Shown one piece after another: positions 8,632-14,611 of a stretch of 28,412 nucleotides of DNA (positions within the stretch are counted from its first letter, which is position 1; every line of letters starts with the position of its first letter). The stretch comes from an uncultured Acetatifactor sp. Its GTDB lineage: Bacteria > Bacillota > Clostridia > Lachnospirales > Lachnospiraceae. Made by a program: the position numbers and the translations under genes. The notes beneath the pieces are model-generated. The model ran no database searches. It was given only the letters and a program-made list of their open reading frames with translations, and was not told where the DNA came from. Location of the stretch: contig CAJUFI010000057.1 of assembly GCA_910585665.1 (NCBI GenBank), positions 1 to 28,412 of the forward strand, read 5' to 3'.

Positions 8632-9717
8632 CTAGGCGTTAAGTGCCATCTCTACAGCTTTCTGGGCATCTTCTTTTTCCAGTATAATATGGTTATAGAC
8701 CTCTATCACCATCTTTTCATGGTCTCCCAGCAGTTCCGCAATCTTCTTGATGGATACAGTCGGTATCTGATAGCACAGGTTCGTGCAATAGTTGTGGCGG
8801 AAGATATGCGCAGTCAGGTTCGGGGATTCCATCTTCTTCTGTATGCCCGCCCATAGCTTGACATAGGAGCTCTTGGTCATGATATTCTTTCCGGCAGTGT
8901 AGAACAGTCGGGATTGGTTCAGGCAGCAGCAGTATTCCCGGAGGAAGGGGAGCACGTTGGAAGGTATCGGGACTTCCCTGATGCCGTTCTGGCTCTTCGT
9001 GGATTTGATATAAGGTGTATTCTCATCAAAAGCCAGGGATTTATCTATTTTCAATTTCTTCCCATCAAAGTCGAAATCCGAGCGTTCCAGAGCAAGGGCC
9101 TCTCCCCGGCGCAGTCCGCAGCCGTAGATTATGTACACGAACGCTTTCTGCATGTTGGTGAAGTCCGCGGAAAAGACAGCGGCTTTCTCTTCTGGAGTCA
9201 GGGCGCGTTTATCGGTATTCTTCTGTTTCTTGATTCTGATTCCATCGAAAACTTCCATATACACACCAGGTGCAATGTGCTTGTCGGTGACAGCGGCCCT
9301 GACTACCTGCTTCAGGGTAAGGAGGATCTGTTCCTGGGTGCGCAGCTTTCCGGATGCAGCATTCAGGCACATCAGGACATCGGTTTTCCGGATTGAGGAT
9401 ATGGGCACGGATTTCAGCGCATCCAAATGTACATCTATGATATGGCGGTACATAGTCCTGGTGTTCAGCTCTGCATCATGCTTGTAGATTTCCAGCCATT
9501 TCCTGGCATACTCCTGCACGGAGGCTTTGGACTCCTTTAGAATGTCGCGGTTGCGGACTTTTTCCTCCATCTCCCTGACCATTTCCTCAAGGGCCCGGCT
9601 GGACTTCTTTGTCCGGAGCGTCACTCGGTGCTTCGCGCCTTTTTCTGTGTAGGTGCCGTCCCAGACCTTTGCCTGGAAGTATCCATCTTTGCCTTTTGTG
9701 TATTTTGCAGTTGCCAT
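8632..9717 (-). CDS. int: Tyrosine recombinase / phage integrase
   Basis: A 361-aa integrase catalysing site-specific strand exchange between the tRNA-Lys att sites. An N-terminal arm-binding region spans about residues 1-60 (KGKDGYFQAKVW), a SAM-like core-binding domain about 62-160, and the catalytic domain the rest. Catalytic residues visible: R203 (GCGLRRGEAL), a lysine near 238-241, H304 and R307 (HIFRHNYC), H333 (LGDHEKM) and nucleophile Y341 (VYNHI). The ATG at 9717 has AAGGAGG upstream. The gene lies with its 3' end 92 bp from the tRNA half, the usual arrangement. Its leader contains an intrinsic terminator and is faced by a candidate antisense sRNA, so expression may be attenuated. 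No excisionase was recognised nearby. Confidence 0.95.
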   Translation of the reverse strand: MATAKYTKGKDGYFQAKVWDGTYTEKGAKHRVTLRTKKSSRALEEMVREMEEKVRNRDILKESKASVQEYARKWLEIYKHDAELNTRTMYRHIIDVHLDALKSVPISSIRKTDVLMCLNAASGKLRTQEQILLTLKQVVRAAVTDKHIAPGVYMEVFDGIRIKKQKNTDKRALTPEEKAAVFSADFTNMQKAFVYIIYGCGLRRGEALALERSDFDFDGKKLKIDKSLAFDENTPYIKSTKSQNGIREVPIPSNVLPFLREYCCCLNQSRLFYTAGKNIMTKSSYVKLWAGIQKKMESPNLTAHIFRHNYCTNLCYQIPTVSIKKIAELLGDHEKMVIEVYNHIILEKEDAQKAVEMALNA

Positions 9718-9743
9718 CTTGCATCATCCTCCTTAAAAAATGT

Positions 9744-9782
9744 ATAAAAATAACAGCCAGCGATTTTTCGCTTGCAGGCTGT
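9744..9782 (-). terminator. Intrinsic terminator in the int leader
   Basis: On the minus strand ACAGCC (9782-9777) pairs with GGCTGT (9758-9753), and AGCGA with TCGCT around a 4-nt loop. A 4-nt bulge interrupts one side, and TATTTTT follows. It lies 27 bp before the int start, upstream of the ribosome-binding site, so it would shut off transcripts entering int from upstream or act as an attenuator. Confidence 0.6.
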
Positions 9783-9800
9783 CCCCAGAGATGATACAAT
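9772..9800 (+). promoter_or_regulatory. Promoter for candidate sRNA
   Basis: -35 TTGCAG (9772-9777), a 17-bp spacer and -10 TACAAT (9795-9800) give a near-consensus sigma-70/SigA promoter directed away from int. Confidence 0.55.
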
Positions 9801-9806
9801 ATTTAT

Positions 9807-9881
9807 AGGTTTGCGAGACCTGGTGTATCCCTCTGGGGTATATCTGAAGCCGTTCGGTGCTGGTAACACCGGGCGGTTTTT
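9807..9881 (+). ncRNA. Candidate ~75-nt sRNA antisense to the int leader
   Basis: It starts about 7 bp after the TACAAT box and ends at a stem-loop (CCG..CGGTG, loop 9860-9866, CACCG..CGG, then five T at 9877-9881). A second hairpin can form around 9825-9843 (TATCCC with GGGGTA). No ORF with a ribosome-binding site is present. A transcript entering int from upstream would be complementary to it, so it could regulate integrase; that role is inference. Confidence 0.4.
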
Positions 9882-9891
9882 CAAAATTTGG

Positions 9892-9920
9892 TTGAAAATC
9901 CATGCACTATGGTATACAAT
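9892..9920 (+). promoter_or_regulatory. Promoter of antitoxin RNA 1
   Basis: -35 TTGAAA (9892-9897), 17-bp spacer, -10 TACAAT (9915-9920). It points toward the 3' end of the small toxin gene on the opposite strand. Confidence 0.6.
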
Positions 9921-9926
9921 ATGATT

Positions 9927-10024
9927 AACAAGAGAGCCGTTGACCAGTGTACACCTGGCCGCCGGTAGGTAATATACTACAAAAAGTAGCGCTTTAGTTT
10001 ACCAGACCGAGGGCGCTACTTTTT
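9927..10024 (+). ncRNA. Candidate type I antitoxin RNA (antisense to toxin 1)
   Basis: It runs from the predicted start after the 9915-9920 box to the hairpin whose arms are 9981-9992 and 10013-10024 (12 bp, ending in TTTTT), about 98 nt. It converges on and overlaps the 3' end of the minus-strand toxin gene, including its stop codon. This is the layout of the txpA/RatA and bsrG/SR4 type I systems. Inferred from layout and promoter. Confidence 0.55.
9981..10024. terminator. Bidirectional terminator shared by toxin 1 and its antitoxin RNA
   Basis: A perfect 12-bp inverted repeat (9981-9992 with 10013-10024; AAAAAGTAGCGC / GCGCTACTTTTT) has A-rich and T-rich ends in both orientations. The toxin stop codon (10016-10018) lies in the arm. 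Confidence 0.75.
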
Positions 10025-10102
10025 GCGTTTGATGTAGATAACAAGAGTTATAACAGCGCAAAGCATAATTACAAACGTGAACAAGTCGCTGTATGTAACC
10101 AT
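10016..10102 (-). CDS. Holin-like small membrane toxin (type I TA candidate)
   Basis: A 28-residue peptide beginning MVTYSDLFTF. One hydrophobic helix (residues 7-23) is followed by a basic tail (IKRKK). This matches the short 'putative holin-like toxin' peptides (TxpA/BsrG-like) of Firmicutes type I toxin-antitoxin systems, which depolarise or damage the membrane when not silenced by antisense RNA. The ribosome-binding site AAAAGGGG lies 9 bp before the ATG. Its promoter is at 10169-10197, giving a roughly 60-nt leader, and a convergent antisense RNA overlaps the 3' end. It is shorter than most ORF-calling cut-offs. Toxicity is inferred from family form. Confidence 0.7.
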   Translation of the reverse strand: MVTYSDLFTFVIMLCAVITLVIYIKRKK

Positions 10103-10168
10103 AGCACCAGCCCCTTTTCTTTCGTCTGGCGGCTGACATAACACCCCAACGGCTCCCCTGGCAAGCAT

Positions 10169-10197
10169 ATTATATTGTCATGGTACAGGGTTGTGAA
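10169..10197 (-). promoter_or_regulatory. Toxin 1 promoter
   Basis: Minus-strand -35 TTCACA (10197-10192), 17-bp spacer, -10 TATAAT (10174-10169). The -35 overlaps an inverted-repeat motif at 10190-10204 that is shared with the second toxin locus. Confidence 0.6.
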
Positions 10198-10204
10198 GTC
10201 GCAA
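10190..10204. promoter_or_regulatory. Inverted-repeat operator candidate, copy 1
   Basis: On the minus strand TTGCGACTTCACAAC, an imperfect inverted repeat that covers the toxin 1 -35 box. It matches copy 2 at 10838-10852 in 12 of 15 bases. Confidence 0.4.
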
Positions 10205-10267
10205 TGCCTTTTGGATGGGCGTCTCCTTATTATGCTCCCCAATTTTGGGATTTCCGGTTTCTTGATT

Positions 10268-10810
10268 TTATAAGAAATTAGAAATCTGGATGCTCAAATC
10301 ATCATAGATGCATACAGGGATATCGTCCTCAAAGCTGTATTGGTTCGATTTTTCCTCTTTCTCCAGGTCATACACCATGACGGATTTCATCTGCGGATTC
10401 ACAATCCAATATTCCCTGACGCCCGCTGTACGGTATTTGAATAATTTGATTCCATAGTCATTTTGAGGGTTGGATGGAGAAGTGACTTCAATCACCCAGT
10501 CCGGAGCACCGTTACATCCGGATTCATTCAATTTGCTCTTGTCGCATATGACGGAAATATCCGGTTCTACGTAATTCTTGTCATCTTCATTCAGGAATAC
10601 GGCAAAGGGGGCCAGAAAGACTTCGCAATTGCCTTTTTTCCTATCGATGTAGTCGGATATTTTTCTGGCAAATGCATACGAAATCCTCTGGTGCATGGTA
10701 TTGGGAGGTGCCATCATATACATCCGGCCATCAATCAGCTCTGCCCTCTGGCCATCTGGCAGGGCGTAGATATCGTCTATCGTATAAGTCCTATCCTGTG
10801 CTAAGTCCAT
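10268..10810 (-). CDS. Uma2-family (PD-(D/E)XK-like) protein
   Basis: A 180-aa protein of the Uma2/DUF820 restriction-endonuclease-like fold. Recognisable segments are YTIDDIYALPDGQRAELIDGR near the N-terminus, then YVEPDISVICD (catalytic-type Asp in PDI) and APDWVIEVTSPSN (E of the ExK-like core), followed by KLFKYRTAGVREYWIV. The order and spacing are typical and the core acidic residues look intact. The family is abundant in bacteria but its function is largely undefined; some members are associated with mobile elements. The ATG has GAGGAA about 9 bp upstream. It lies between two type I toxin loci and diverges from the second across a shared inverted repeat. Confidence 0.85.
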   Translation of the reverse strand: MDLAQDRTYTIDDIYALPDGQRAELIDGRMYMMAPPNTMHQRISYAFARKISDYIDRKKGNCEVFLAPFAVFLNEDDKNYVEPDISVICDKSKLNESGCNGAPDWVIEVTSPSNPQNDYGIKLFKYRTAGVREYWIVNPQMKSVMVYDLEKEEKSNQYSFEDDIPVCIYDDLSIQISNFL

Positions 10811-10836
10811 AAGCCATTCCTCGCTTTCTTAAGGGA

Positions 10837-10852
10837 GTTGCGATGTCGCAAC
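10837..10852. promoter_or_regulatory. Inverted-repeat operator candidate, copy 2
   Basis: GTTGCGA-TG-TCGCAAC: perfect 7-bp arms around two bases. The left arm contains the toxin 2 -35 hexamer. It lies in the divergent gap between the Uma2 gene and toxin 2. Confidence 0.45.
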
Positions 10853-10866
10853 CACTATGCTATAAT
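10838..10866 (+). promoter_or_regulatory. Toxin 2 promoter
   Basis: -35 TTGCGA (10838-10843), 17-bp spacer, -10 TATAAT (10861-10866). Confidence 0.65.
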
Positions 10867-10912
10867 CTTTTTGTTACCGCCCCGATACTGGTGACAGGAA
10901 GGGGGTGCGCTA

Positions 10913-10999
10913 ATGGATATATTATCATCCTTTCTTCTCTCCGTATTGGCCGGTGTAGTCGCCTGCTACCTGTGCAAGTGGCTTGACGGGGATGAATAG
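10913..10999 (+). CDS. Small membrane toxin (second type I TA candidate)
   Basis: A 28-residue peptide beginning MDILSSFLLSVLAG and ending CKWLDGDE: a single membrane helix and then a short charged tail. The shape resembles Fst/Ldr-type type I toxins. The ribosome-binding site GGAAGGGGG lies about 7 bp before the ATG. It has its own strong promoter (10838-10866). A convergent minus-strand promoter at 11128-11156 gives an RNA overlapping the shared terminator at 11044-11080, the par/txpA-like layout. The peptide was recognised by form and context, not by a database match. An alternative is a regulatory small membrane protein without toxicity. Confidence 0.6.
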   Translation: MDILSSFLLSVLAGVVACYLCKWLDGDE

Positions 11000-11033
11000 A
11001 CGGTAGCCAGGCCCGAACGGTTGACTTCTCCGC

Positions 11034-11121
11034 AAAAGAAGGAGAACCCCCAGAAGTACTCGCAATACTTCCGGGGGTTCATACTTTTGTGCGCCTAATG
11101 GACACTATCATCCTTTTGCCT
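11034..11121 (-). ncRNA. Candidate type I antitoxin RNA (antisense to toxin 2)
   Basis: It starts about 7 bp after the minus-strand TATAAT box and ends in the C/T-rich run after the hairpin at 11044-11080, about 88 nt. It overlaps the 3' untranslated end of the toxin 2 mRNA. No ORF is seen in it. Confidence 0.5.
11044..11080. terminator. Bidirectional terminator of toxin 2 and its antisense RNA
   Basis: Arms GAACCCCCAGAAGTA (11044-11058) and TACTTCCGGGGGTTC (11066-11080) pair with one mismatch around a 7-nt loop. T-rich tracts follow in both directions. Confidence 0.75.
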
Positions 11122-11127
11122 ACTGGC

Positions 11128-11156
11128 ATTATAGCATATGCGGAACATGTTTGCAA
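11128..11156 (-). promoter_or_regulatory. Promoter of antitoxin RNA 2
   Basis: Minus-strand -35 TTGCAA (11156-11151), 17-bp spacer, perfect -10 TATAAT (11133-11128). No coding sequence follows, as expected for an antisense RNA. Confidence 0.7.
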
Positions 11157-11181
11157 TATGCTTTTCCCGGGAATATCTTGC

Positions 11182-12084
11182 TTATTTTTTGGAAATTTTA
11201 TTCTTTTGTTCACGTTCAATTTGTTTGATGCTTTTATTGGGTGTTGGTAAGTTTTCAGGCATTGTTCCGCCGAGGTCTTTTATAGTTTCACGGACTTTCT
11301 TCCCGACTTCATAATGGGTTCTATTTGCAGCTTCTTTGCCAACGATATTTTCATTCCTAAGCTTTTCATCTGTCTGCGTGGCACGGAAGAGGTTAGCTGC
11401 CAACTCTGTGCTGCCCATATGGTCTAAAATATCCTGGCTTTTCTTTAGGCCTTTGCGCCTGTGTATATCATTTTTTGTTAGCCCACCATATAATCCTTGA
11501 TAGCCTTTGTTTTGGAAGATAGCATAATCGACAGGTTCCGTGACTCCGGCCTGTTTTGCGGCTTCGGCAAGGGATTTGTTGTGAGCCTTCATTTCGTTCC
11601 GGATAGCAAGGCGTTTGCTGTCCTCGCTCAGGCTGTCGTAATTTTCTATCAATTCCTGTTGGCGGGTCTTTATTGCGAAGTATGATTGGCCAAGAGCGAT
11701 TACCTTTTTGCGCGGGTCTCCATTTTGGACAATCAGGTAGCAGGCATAGCGTGACAATTCAATGTCGTCTACTTCGCGCTCCGCGCCAGAACCTATGTTC
11801 ACCATTTTGTTGACCTCAACAAAATGGTCTGAGACAGCATTATCGCTCCCCTGACATGCAGCCTTTGCTTTGTCGATTACTTTTAAGAAATTACGCCATT
11901 CTTTATATTCAAGAGCAATCTGCAGTTCCCGGGCATACCAGAATTCCTGCCCATATTCATTTACACGGCGGATAGACTCAAATAAAGATTCGGTATAATT
12001 GCTTTCTTCCTCTTGGCTTAATGCCTTGGATAAGACGCGGTCATGCATGGCCTGGAGCCGTTCTTCAAATTCTCTCTCATCCAT
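11182..12084 (-). CDS. dinD: DinD-like DNA-damage-inducible protein
   Basis: A 300-aa protein of the DinD family. In E. coli DinD is SOS-induced and inhibits RecA-mediated strand exchange after filament formation. Visible hallmarks: the N-terminal segment FWYARELQIALEYKEWRNFLKVIDKA (about 47-72), HFVEVNKMV, the block VDDIELSRYACYLIVQNGDPRKKVIALGQSYFAIKTRQQE, and a basic C-terminus. Length is close to other family members. The ATG follows AAAAGGGG. Its 44-bp leader is nearly the same as that of the HIRAN gene upstream. It lies in the minus-strand lysogeny block with a self-cleaving repressor, consistent with a damage response, though no clear LexA box was found. Confidence 0.85.
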   Translation of the reverse strand: MDEREFEERLQAMHDRVLSKALSQEEESNYTESLFESIRRVNEYGQEFWYARELQIALEYKEWRNFLKVIDKAKAACQGSDNAVSDHFVEVNKMVNIGSGAEREVDDIELSRYACYLIVQNGDPRKKVIALGQSYFAIKTRQQELIENYDSLSEDSKRLAIRNEMKAHNKSLAEAAKQAGVTEPVDYAIFQNKGYQGLYGGLTKNDIHRRKGLKKSQDILDHMGSTELAANLFRATQTDEKLRNENIVGKEAANRTHYEVGKKVRETIKDLGGTMPENLPTPNKSIKQIEREQKNKISKK

Positions 12085-12128
12085 ATGAAATTCCCCTTTT
12101 CTTTCGATATTATTAAAATGCCATAGCG
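12085..12128 (-). repeat. Shared gene leader, copy in front of dinD
   Basis: About 44 bp ending in AAAAGGGGAATTTCAT before the ATG, nearly identical to 12684-12728 before the HIRAN gene. It begins (minus strand) CCGCTATGGC and contains TTTTAATAATATC. It provides the ribosome-binding site and possibly part of a promoter. Confidence 0.7.
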
Positions 12129-12131
12129 GTG

Positions 12132-12683
12132 TTATATTATAATCTGGATTTTAATTTCCACACCAATAGTGCCTTTGTCAGACTCATATTCGTAAGAATC
12201 CTTGTCTCTTTCTTTTGGCGGGTCGTAGCAGCTTATGTATTTGCTATTTCCACCTTTCATGATTGCAGTAATGGATTTAATGGAATTTGTGCTTATCAGT
12301 TTCTTGATATGAGCGCAGCTTCCTTTTTTGATATAACCAATATGCTTTCCTGCTATGACTACTTTTATTGCATTAGGGTCATATTCGTTTGTAGGCTCTG
12401 GAACCAGCTCGGCCTGATAGGACTTGAAGCTGTATTCATATACCCAAACATTAAGCAGATTTTTCTTGATAAGCTGTGATTTATTAAGTTTGTAGTCAGG
12501 ATTTAGCGAGCCAAGCGATTTGATTTCATCCTGATGGAATGAAGTCCCGGCAATCCGATGTGTTTCTTCCTTTTTTTCGGACTTTTTTGTACTGGCTGTC
12601 TGGGCGGAAGATGGTTTTTGACCAGTTGGTGGCGGTACGGAAGAGACGCTTAGAGCCTTTTTCAATGTGTCAAATAATCCCAT
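12132..12683 (-). CDS. HIRAN-domain protein
   Basis: A 183-aa protein. Residues 1-45 are a low-complexity Ser/Pro/Lys linker. A HIRAN domain follows (about 45-135): GTSFHQDEIKSLG, then AELVPEPTNEYDPNAIKVVI and HIGYIKKGSCAHI, matching the EPxNxYDxNAIxV..IGY pattern. HIRAN domains bind DNA ends or unusual DNA and occur in repair enzymes and as stand-alone phage or element proteins. Its stop is 48 bp upstream of dinD, suggesting one lysogenic transcription unit, though the repeated leader could give each its own start. The molecular role is inferred. Confidence 0.8.
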   Translation of the reverse strand: MGLFDTLKKALSVSSVPPPTGQKPSSAQTASTKKSEKKEETHRIAGTSFHQDEIKSLGSLNPDYKLNKSQLIKKNLLNVWVYEYSFKSYQAELVPEPTNEYDPNAIKVVIAGKHIGYIKKGSCAHIKKLISTNSIKSITAIMKGGNSKYISCYDPPKERDKDSYEYESDKGTIGVEIKIQIII

Positions 12684-12728
12684 AGTGAATTCCCCTTTTC
12701 TTTTGATATTATTAAAACGCCGTAGCGG
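12684..12728 (-). repeat. Shared gene leader, copy in front of the HIRAN gene
   Basis: Second copy of the leader at 12085-12128, with a few substitutions (CCGCTACGGC; TTTTAATAATATC; AAAAGGGGAATTCAC). Confidence 0.7.
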
Positions 12729-12766
12729 ATTAACCTAAAATTTCATGACTTGTTGGTCTATTCTGA

Positions 12767-13507
12767 CTATAACTTATCAACCACTCTTCCCATGCACACA
12801 GAATCCTCTGTGAGCGGTATATCGTCATATCCCTTGTTCAGTGAAATCAGCCTATCCTGTCCCAGCTGCTTCACATAAGCCAGGCCATTGACGTTGAAGA
12901 TGCCAATCTCACCTATGGCAATCTCACAGGTAGGCTCAATCAGGAGTATGTCGCCATCATTGTACAGAGGCTCCATGCTCCGGCCATCTACCTTTACTGC
13001 GTAGGCCACGCGGCGGTATTCTGGGATGTCAGGCATCGTAATGCGTTCGGAGTAAACGTCATCAAAGATGACCTGGCCGGTTCCGGCAGACACGCTGCGG
13101 AAATATTCTATGAGGCGGCCATTTGCGCTTGCAGCCTTATGTAGCTCGACTATGGCAGCAGGCGTGACTTGACCTAACTGTTTCACTCGATCAGATTCCC
13201 ATTGGAGAATTGTGTCTACATGCTCCCGACCGGGATTATCAAGTGCGCGGTATTTTTTTATGCGGTCATACTCGGCAAGTGTTATATCATTTACTTCCTT
13301 TGGTAGATTGACACAATCCTGAAAGAGATAATTTGCATCAACTTTTAATGCTTCTATCAGTTTGTACATAACGGGCTCTTTTGGGTGACTTGTTTCATTT
13401 TCATAATTTGTTATTGCGGAACCGGTTACGCCTACCAATCTTCCTAATTCTATTTGTGTAAGTCCCTGAATTTCTCTCGCTTCTTTTATTCTATATCCAA
13501 TTCCCAT
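12767..13507 (-). CDS. CI/LexA-type self-cleaving repressor (XRE + S24)
   Basis: A 246-aa prophage repressor. The N-terminal XRE helix-turn-helix is at residues 5-60 (IQGLTQIELGRLVGVTGSAITNYE, contiguous in the protein). The C-terminal S24 peptidase has cleavage dipeptide A141-G142 (SAGTG), nucleophile S177 (GRSMEP) and K213 (YVKQL), all present, so RecA-stimulated autocleavage and SOS induction are expected. The start is the ATG at 13507, chosen over a frame-extended start because GGGAGAGGTGG lies just upstream. It diverges from a Cro-like gene across a 154-bp control region. It should hold the plus-strand early operon off in lysogeny. Confidence 0.92.
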   Translation of the reverse strand: MGIGYRIKEAREIQGLTQIELGRLVGVTGSAITNYENETSHPKEPVMYKLIEALKVDANYLFQDCVNLPKEVNDITLAEYDRIKKYRALDNPGREHVDTILQWESDRVKQLGQVTPAAIVELHKAASANGRLIEYFRSVSAGTGQVIFDDVYSERITMPDIPEYRRVAYAVKVDGRSMEPLYNDGDILLIEPTCEIAIGEIGIFNVNGLAYVKQLGQDRLISLNKGYDDIPLTEDSVCMGRVVDKL

Positions 13508-13531
13508 AATACCACCTCTCCCTGTATAAAC

Positions 13532-13560
13532 AATATAACTCAAAAGTATTTAAAAGTAAA
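13532..13560 (-). promoter_or_regulatory. Repressor promoter (PRM-like)
   Basis: Minus-strand -35 TTTACT (13560-13555), 17-bp spacer, -10 TATATT (13537-13532), about 25 bp before the repressor start. Confidence 0.55.
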
Positions 13561-13614
13561 TACAAAAACTCAAGAAAATTTAGAAAAATGTATTGACAAC
13601 TAAGAAAACTTGAG
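13537..13614. promoter_or_regulatory. Operator region with repeated CTCAAG-type half-sites
   Basis: AACTCAA occurs at 13537-13543 and 13567-13573. The inverted form lies in CTAAGAAAACTTGAG (13600-13614), and CTCAAGAAAATTTAG is at 13569-13583. The sites straddle both promoters, as CI/Cro operators do. Which protein binds which site is not shown. Confidence 0.5.
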
Positions 13615-13621
13615 CTACTAT
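13593..13621 (+). promoter_or_regulatory. Early promoter (PR-like)
   Basis: Perfect -35 TTGACA (13593-13598), 17-bp spacer holding an operator-like CTTGAG, -10 TACTAT (13616-13621). It drives cro and, by read-through, probably the plus-strand genes downstream. Confidence 0.75.
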
Positions 13622-13661
13622 GAAAAAGAACTAAAGAATCTTGATGATTGGAGGTGGAAAC

Positions 13662-13895
13662 TTGAACTCTGTAGTAGCTCGAAATGTAGAAGCGATAATG
13701 AGGAGAAAGTGTTTGAAACAAAGTGCTATAGCTGAAAAAGCTGGATACACAAAGCAACAGTTCAATGCCATGTTGAAAGGGCGAAGGGTCATAAGGGATA
13801 CAGACATTATGAAAATTGCATATGCGTTGGATGTCGATGCCAATATGCTGTTTGACCAAGGTGCCACTGGTATGAAACCGCGGGAGCCGGTATAG
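13662..13895 (+). CDS. Cro-like XRE regulator
   Basis: A 77-aa helix-turn-helix protein (NVEAIMRRKCLKQSAIAEKA, then GYTKQQFNAMLKGRR and DTDIMKIAYALDVDANMLF). The TTG at 13662 is preferred because GGAGGTGG precedes it by 6 bp; the upstream TTG/ATG at 13641-13644 lacks a site. It is the likely Cro-type antagonist of the divergent repressor. Its last codons (REPV and stop) are encoded by GGGAGCCGGTATAG, the same sequence that forms the 3' part of the repeats downstream, so the gene end is fused to a partial repeat. Confidence 0.8.
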   Translation: MNSVVARNVEAIMRRKCLKQSAIAEKAGYTKQQFNAMLKGRRVIRDTDIMKIAYALDVDANMLFDQGATGMKPREPV

Positions 13896-13912
13896 AGAGG
13901 AGGTGAGGACGG
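13889..13912 (+). repeat. Partial array repeat (3' end only)
   Basis: The stretch GCCGGTATAGAGAGGAGGTG plus GAGGACG is the same as the right end of copies E and G. It overlaps the Cro stop codon and supplies the ribosome-binding site of the next small gene. The promoter and hairpin part is missing. Confidence 0.65.
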
Positions 13913-14065
13913 ATGGAAAATGTGGACGAGACAATAGAAGCTCTTTGTAGCAAGATTCAAAAACTCCTGGATGAGGGGCGTGACCATGTGGTAGTTGTGG
14001 AAATGACAAAGGCACTGGCAGAATTAGTCACTGCCAGTGCGCATGTCCGCACTCAGAAGCCATAA
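13913..14065 (+). CDS. Small array protein, unknown (50 aa)
   Basis: A 50-residue, mostly helical acidic protein (MENVDETIEALCSKIQKLLD at the start). The ATG follows GGAGGTGAGGACGG. It is the first plus-strand gene of the cassette array, and its stop lies 2 bp from the stop of the convergent minus-strand gene. Not recognised. Confidence 0.6.
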   Translation: MENVDETIEALCSKIQKLLDEGRDHVVVVEMTKALAELVTASAHVRTQKP

Positions 14066-14067
14066 AT

Positions 14068-14226
14068 TTACATGTTATCGAGAGCGTGGATGGTTGAGTA
14101 TATTTTCTTTAGCGCATTGGTAAAATCTTCGGTTGTTGCTGCTGAAGTGTGTTCAGCGGCATTCCATGATTTTATATACTCAATAGTTGCTTCGACAGCT
14201 AATTCTTTGTCAGTTTTTCGTTCCAT
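14068..14226 (-). CDS. Small array protein, unknown (52 aa), paralogue of 16648-16815
   Basis: The ATG at 14226 follows AAAGGGGG with a leader from repeat A. The C-terminal half reads TTEDFTNALKKIYSTIHALD and aligns with TTEYLTSCLKEAYEMVLETI of the 16648-16815 protein, so the two are likely distant paralogues. Soluble and helical. A longer in-frame N-terminal extension exists across the repeat but is probably promoter DNA. Function unknown. Confidence 0.6.
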   Translation of the reverse strand: MERKTDKELAVEATIEYIKSWNAAEHTSAATTEDFTNALKKIYSTIHALDNM

Positions 14227-14250
14227 AATGAAATCCCCCTTTCTTTGGTA

Positions 14251-14348
14251 CTCGGCCATGGCAGTGGCCTGTACCACCAGTATAAGGGAGATGGGGCGAA
14301 ATAGCAAGACGAACATGTGGGCGGCAGCCGGTATAGAGGGGAGGTGAG
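14251..14348. repeat. Array repeat copy A (type I): minus promoter + plus RBS
   Basis: It lies between two divergent starts (14226 minus, 14354 plus). Minus promoter: -35 TTGCTA (14307-14302), 17-bp spacer, -10 TATACT (14284-14279). The predicted transcript begins in the stem-loop GGCCA-6nt-TGGCC, flanked by an outer GGTAC/GTACC pairing. The plus end carries GAGGGGAGGTGAG, the ribosome-binding site of the next gene. No plus promoter is evident. Confidence 0.8.
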
Positions 14349-14353
14349 GGAGA

Positions 14354-14545
14354 GTGGCGGAAAAAACTATTAAAACAATAAAGAAATCATTGAGTTTTGA
14401 AAAAAGCGGAGAAACACTTTCGGTAGAAATAAGTTTAGAAAATGTTTCTCCAAATGTGGGGATGGAGACTATTATTTCATTTTTAGATACGCTTTACGGA
14501 CGTACCAAGAAAGATTTACATTTCAATCACACCAGCCTTGATTAA
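14354..14545 (+). CDS. Small array protein, unknown (63 aa)
   Basis: GTG start at 14354 right after the repeat-borne GGAGGTGAGGGAGA. Charged N-terminus (EKTIKTIKKSLSFEKSGETL), a likely beta strand (SVEISLEN) and a C-terminal helix. No membrane segment. Its 3' end overlaps a decayed minus-strand gene by 30 bp. Not recognised. Confidence 0.6.
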   Translation: MAEKTIKTIKKSLSFEKSGETLSVEISLENVSPNVGMETIISFLDTLYGRTKKDLHFNHTSLD

Positions 14546-14605
14546 TTCCTGGACGAGTTGCTTTGCCTCATCTGGTTTTTTTAACAGTTCCAAGACAGAA
14601 ATGTG
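14516..14605 (-). pseudogene. Remnant of a minus-strand array gene
   Basis: Twenty-nine codons and a stop, reading ISVLELLKKPDEAKQLVQEL and then IKAGVIEM: a coherent helical C-terminus bounded upstream by an in-frame TAG (14606-14608), with no start. It occupies the position of the minus-strand partner in this cassette, next to a truncated repeat, so it is best read as a decayed array gene. Confidence 0.5.
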
Positions 14606-14611
14606 CTAAAT

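Noticed and set aside
9621..9884. An upstream minus-strand frame (87 codons) before int that could be an excisionase
   Set aside because: It overlaps the int start in another frame, crosses the leader terminator, lacks a ribosome-binding site and shows no helix-turn-helix pattern.
10463..10804. A plus-strand frame antisense to the Uma2-family gene
   Set aside because: The minus strand carries the family motifs in order; this frame has no start signal.
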